Shown piece after piece: positions 5,209 to 5,915 of a stretch of 5,915 bases of DNA. Under the pieces are notes generated by a model. That model was not told the DNA's origin. It worked only from the letters and a program-made list of their open reading frames with translations, and made no database searches. The DNA comes from an uncultured Lentisphaeraceae bacterium (GTDB taxonomy: Bacteria; Verrucomicrobiota; Kiritimatiellia; RFP12; DVOR01): the NCBI GenBank assembly GCA_946056345.1, contig CAMGJH010000080.1:1-5915 (forward strand), given 5' to 3'. The position numbers and the translations under genes were made by a program. Position 1 is the first letter of the stretch. Each line of letters starts with the position of its first letter.

Positions 5209-5915
5209 TTAGAGGGCCTCGGCGGCGGAGTCGGTCAGGCGGTGGGTTTGGGGGTCGAAGGCCAGGCCAATGGCGTAGATGGGGAGGTTGTGGCTGCGCA
5301 GCGGCTCAGCGTAATTGCGTTCGCGGATCTGCGCGAGGGCGGTCTGGGCGCCAGTCTTGCCATCGCGGTTGACCTTGAGCTCAAAGATGAAGACGCTGCG
5401 CGAGTGGACCAGCACCAGGTCCGGCCGCGCGCCGGCCTGCTGACGCTCGAAGCAGACTTGCGTGGAATCGAAACGCGAGCGGATGAGGAAGTAGAGCAGA
5501 CGCAGGTAAGCGGCCTCGGTGACCTGCGTGCCTTCGGTGGCGTGATAGGGCAGGTCGGCGTAGAGCGCGGCCAAATGCTCAAAGAAGCCCGGGAAGTCGC
5601 GCGAGACGAGAGCGTTGATGGTCTCGCCAATCCACGGATCGCTGCCCGGGCGCTTGGCGATTGACTGCGTGACGAGGGTCAGCAGGTCGCGACGAATCTC
5701 CTCATCGGGGATGCCCAGGGTGTAGCCGTCATCCGGGTGAAAGCCCTTGATGGTGAGGTAGCCCGCTTGGAAGAGAAGACCGATGGCGGAGAGCGACGAG
5801 AGGTCTGCGGCCGCCATCAAGTTCTCGGTGATGCCAGGGACCTTCTCATAGTCCAGCTTGACCAACTGCTCGCGCGAGAGGTAGTTCATCAGCATCGAGG
5901 GCCGGCCGGTGGAGG
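5209..5915 (-). CDS. PD-(D/E)XK nuclease-like protein, AAA-ATPase_like/DUF1703 type (5' partial)
   Basis: This is the C-terminal part of a larger protein; the frame is open to the window edge and the residues before the first visible Met (5895) read TGRPS, which fits the family's conserved segment, so that Met is probably internal. Numbering from it, residues 33-70 (LSAIGLLFQAGYLTIK, then YTLGIPDEEIRR) match the linker between the AAA-ATPase_like domain and the C-terminal PDDEXK_9-type domain. The nuclease-fold signature follows: PD at 158-159, ELK at 172-174 and Q189 in an AQIRERNYA helix. In the family an N-terminal P-loop ATPase domain precedes this part, but it would lie outside the window. 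The cellular role of these proteins is not settled; a nuclease, defence or toxin role is inference. The gene ends with TAA, 36 bases before the CDF transporter. Family assignment is fairly sure; the activity is not. Confidence 0.85.
   Translation of the reverse strand, partial: STGRPSMLMNYLSREQLVKLDYEKVPGITENLMAAADLSSLSAIGLLFQAGYLTIKGFHPDDGYTLGIPDEEIRRDLLTLVTQSIAKRPGSDPWIGETINALVSRDFPGFFEHLAALYADLPYHATEGTQVTEAAYLRLLYFLIRSRFDSTQVCFERQQAGARPDLVLVHSRSVFIFELKVNRDGKTGAQTALAQIRERNYAEPLRSHNLPIYAIGLAFDPQTHRLTDSAAEAL

Overview
The window is GC-rich bacterial DNA in which every convincing gene lies on the minus strand. No rRNA, tRNA, CRISPR array or transposase is visible. The lineage cannot be fixed from this sequence. 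A PD-(D/E)XK protein of the AAA-ATPase_like/DUF1703 type and a secreted Ala-rich coiled-coil protein with a C-terminal TPR-like domain recall Kiritimatiellota, Lentisphaerota and Verrucomicrobiota genomes, but this is a weak lean made from memory. The Shine-Dalgarno sites present are of the ordinary bacterial type.

In transcription order, from the right edge to the left, the genes are: (1) the C-terminal part of a PD-(D/E)XK nuclease-like protein that runs off the right edge (5209-5915); (2) a CDF-family metal cation efflux transporter (4231-5172); (3) a 511-residue exported coiled-coil/TPR-like protein of unknown role (2675-4210); (4) a NUDIX hydrolase resembling ADP-ribose pyrophosphatase (2107-2670); (5) a class I SAM-dependent methyltransferase (1291-2088); (6) a DUF1343/NamZ-like (GH171) protein (102-1208). 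Gaps are 36, 20, 4, 18 and 82 bases, so genes 2-5 could be one transcript. The functions do not form an obvious pathway and look like a mixed housekeeping/accessory directon.

The most unusual feature is a set of three short tandem arrays with a 7-bp period in the left 1.3 kb, each touching a gene. Array A (59-107) supplies the last codon and the stop of the NamZ-like gene, which seems to lack the family's usual C-terminal tail. Array B (1117-1145) is translated inside the N-terminus of the same gene. Array C (1263-1295) supplies the stop of the methyltransferase. Arrays B and C are inverted copies of one word family (24 of 29 positions match), so the transcript could fold into a long stem enclosing the NamZ ribosome-binding site and start codon. 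Array A belongs to a second word family and carries stop codons in all six frames. The stop-free array is the one inside a coding region; the stop-bearing ones sit at gene ends. An interrupted inverted repeat at the left edge (2-37) may be a terminator or another repeat.

No complete new multi-gene system is visible. The heptamer arrays and their relation to gene ends are what deserve follow-up.
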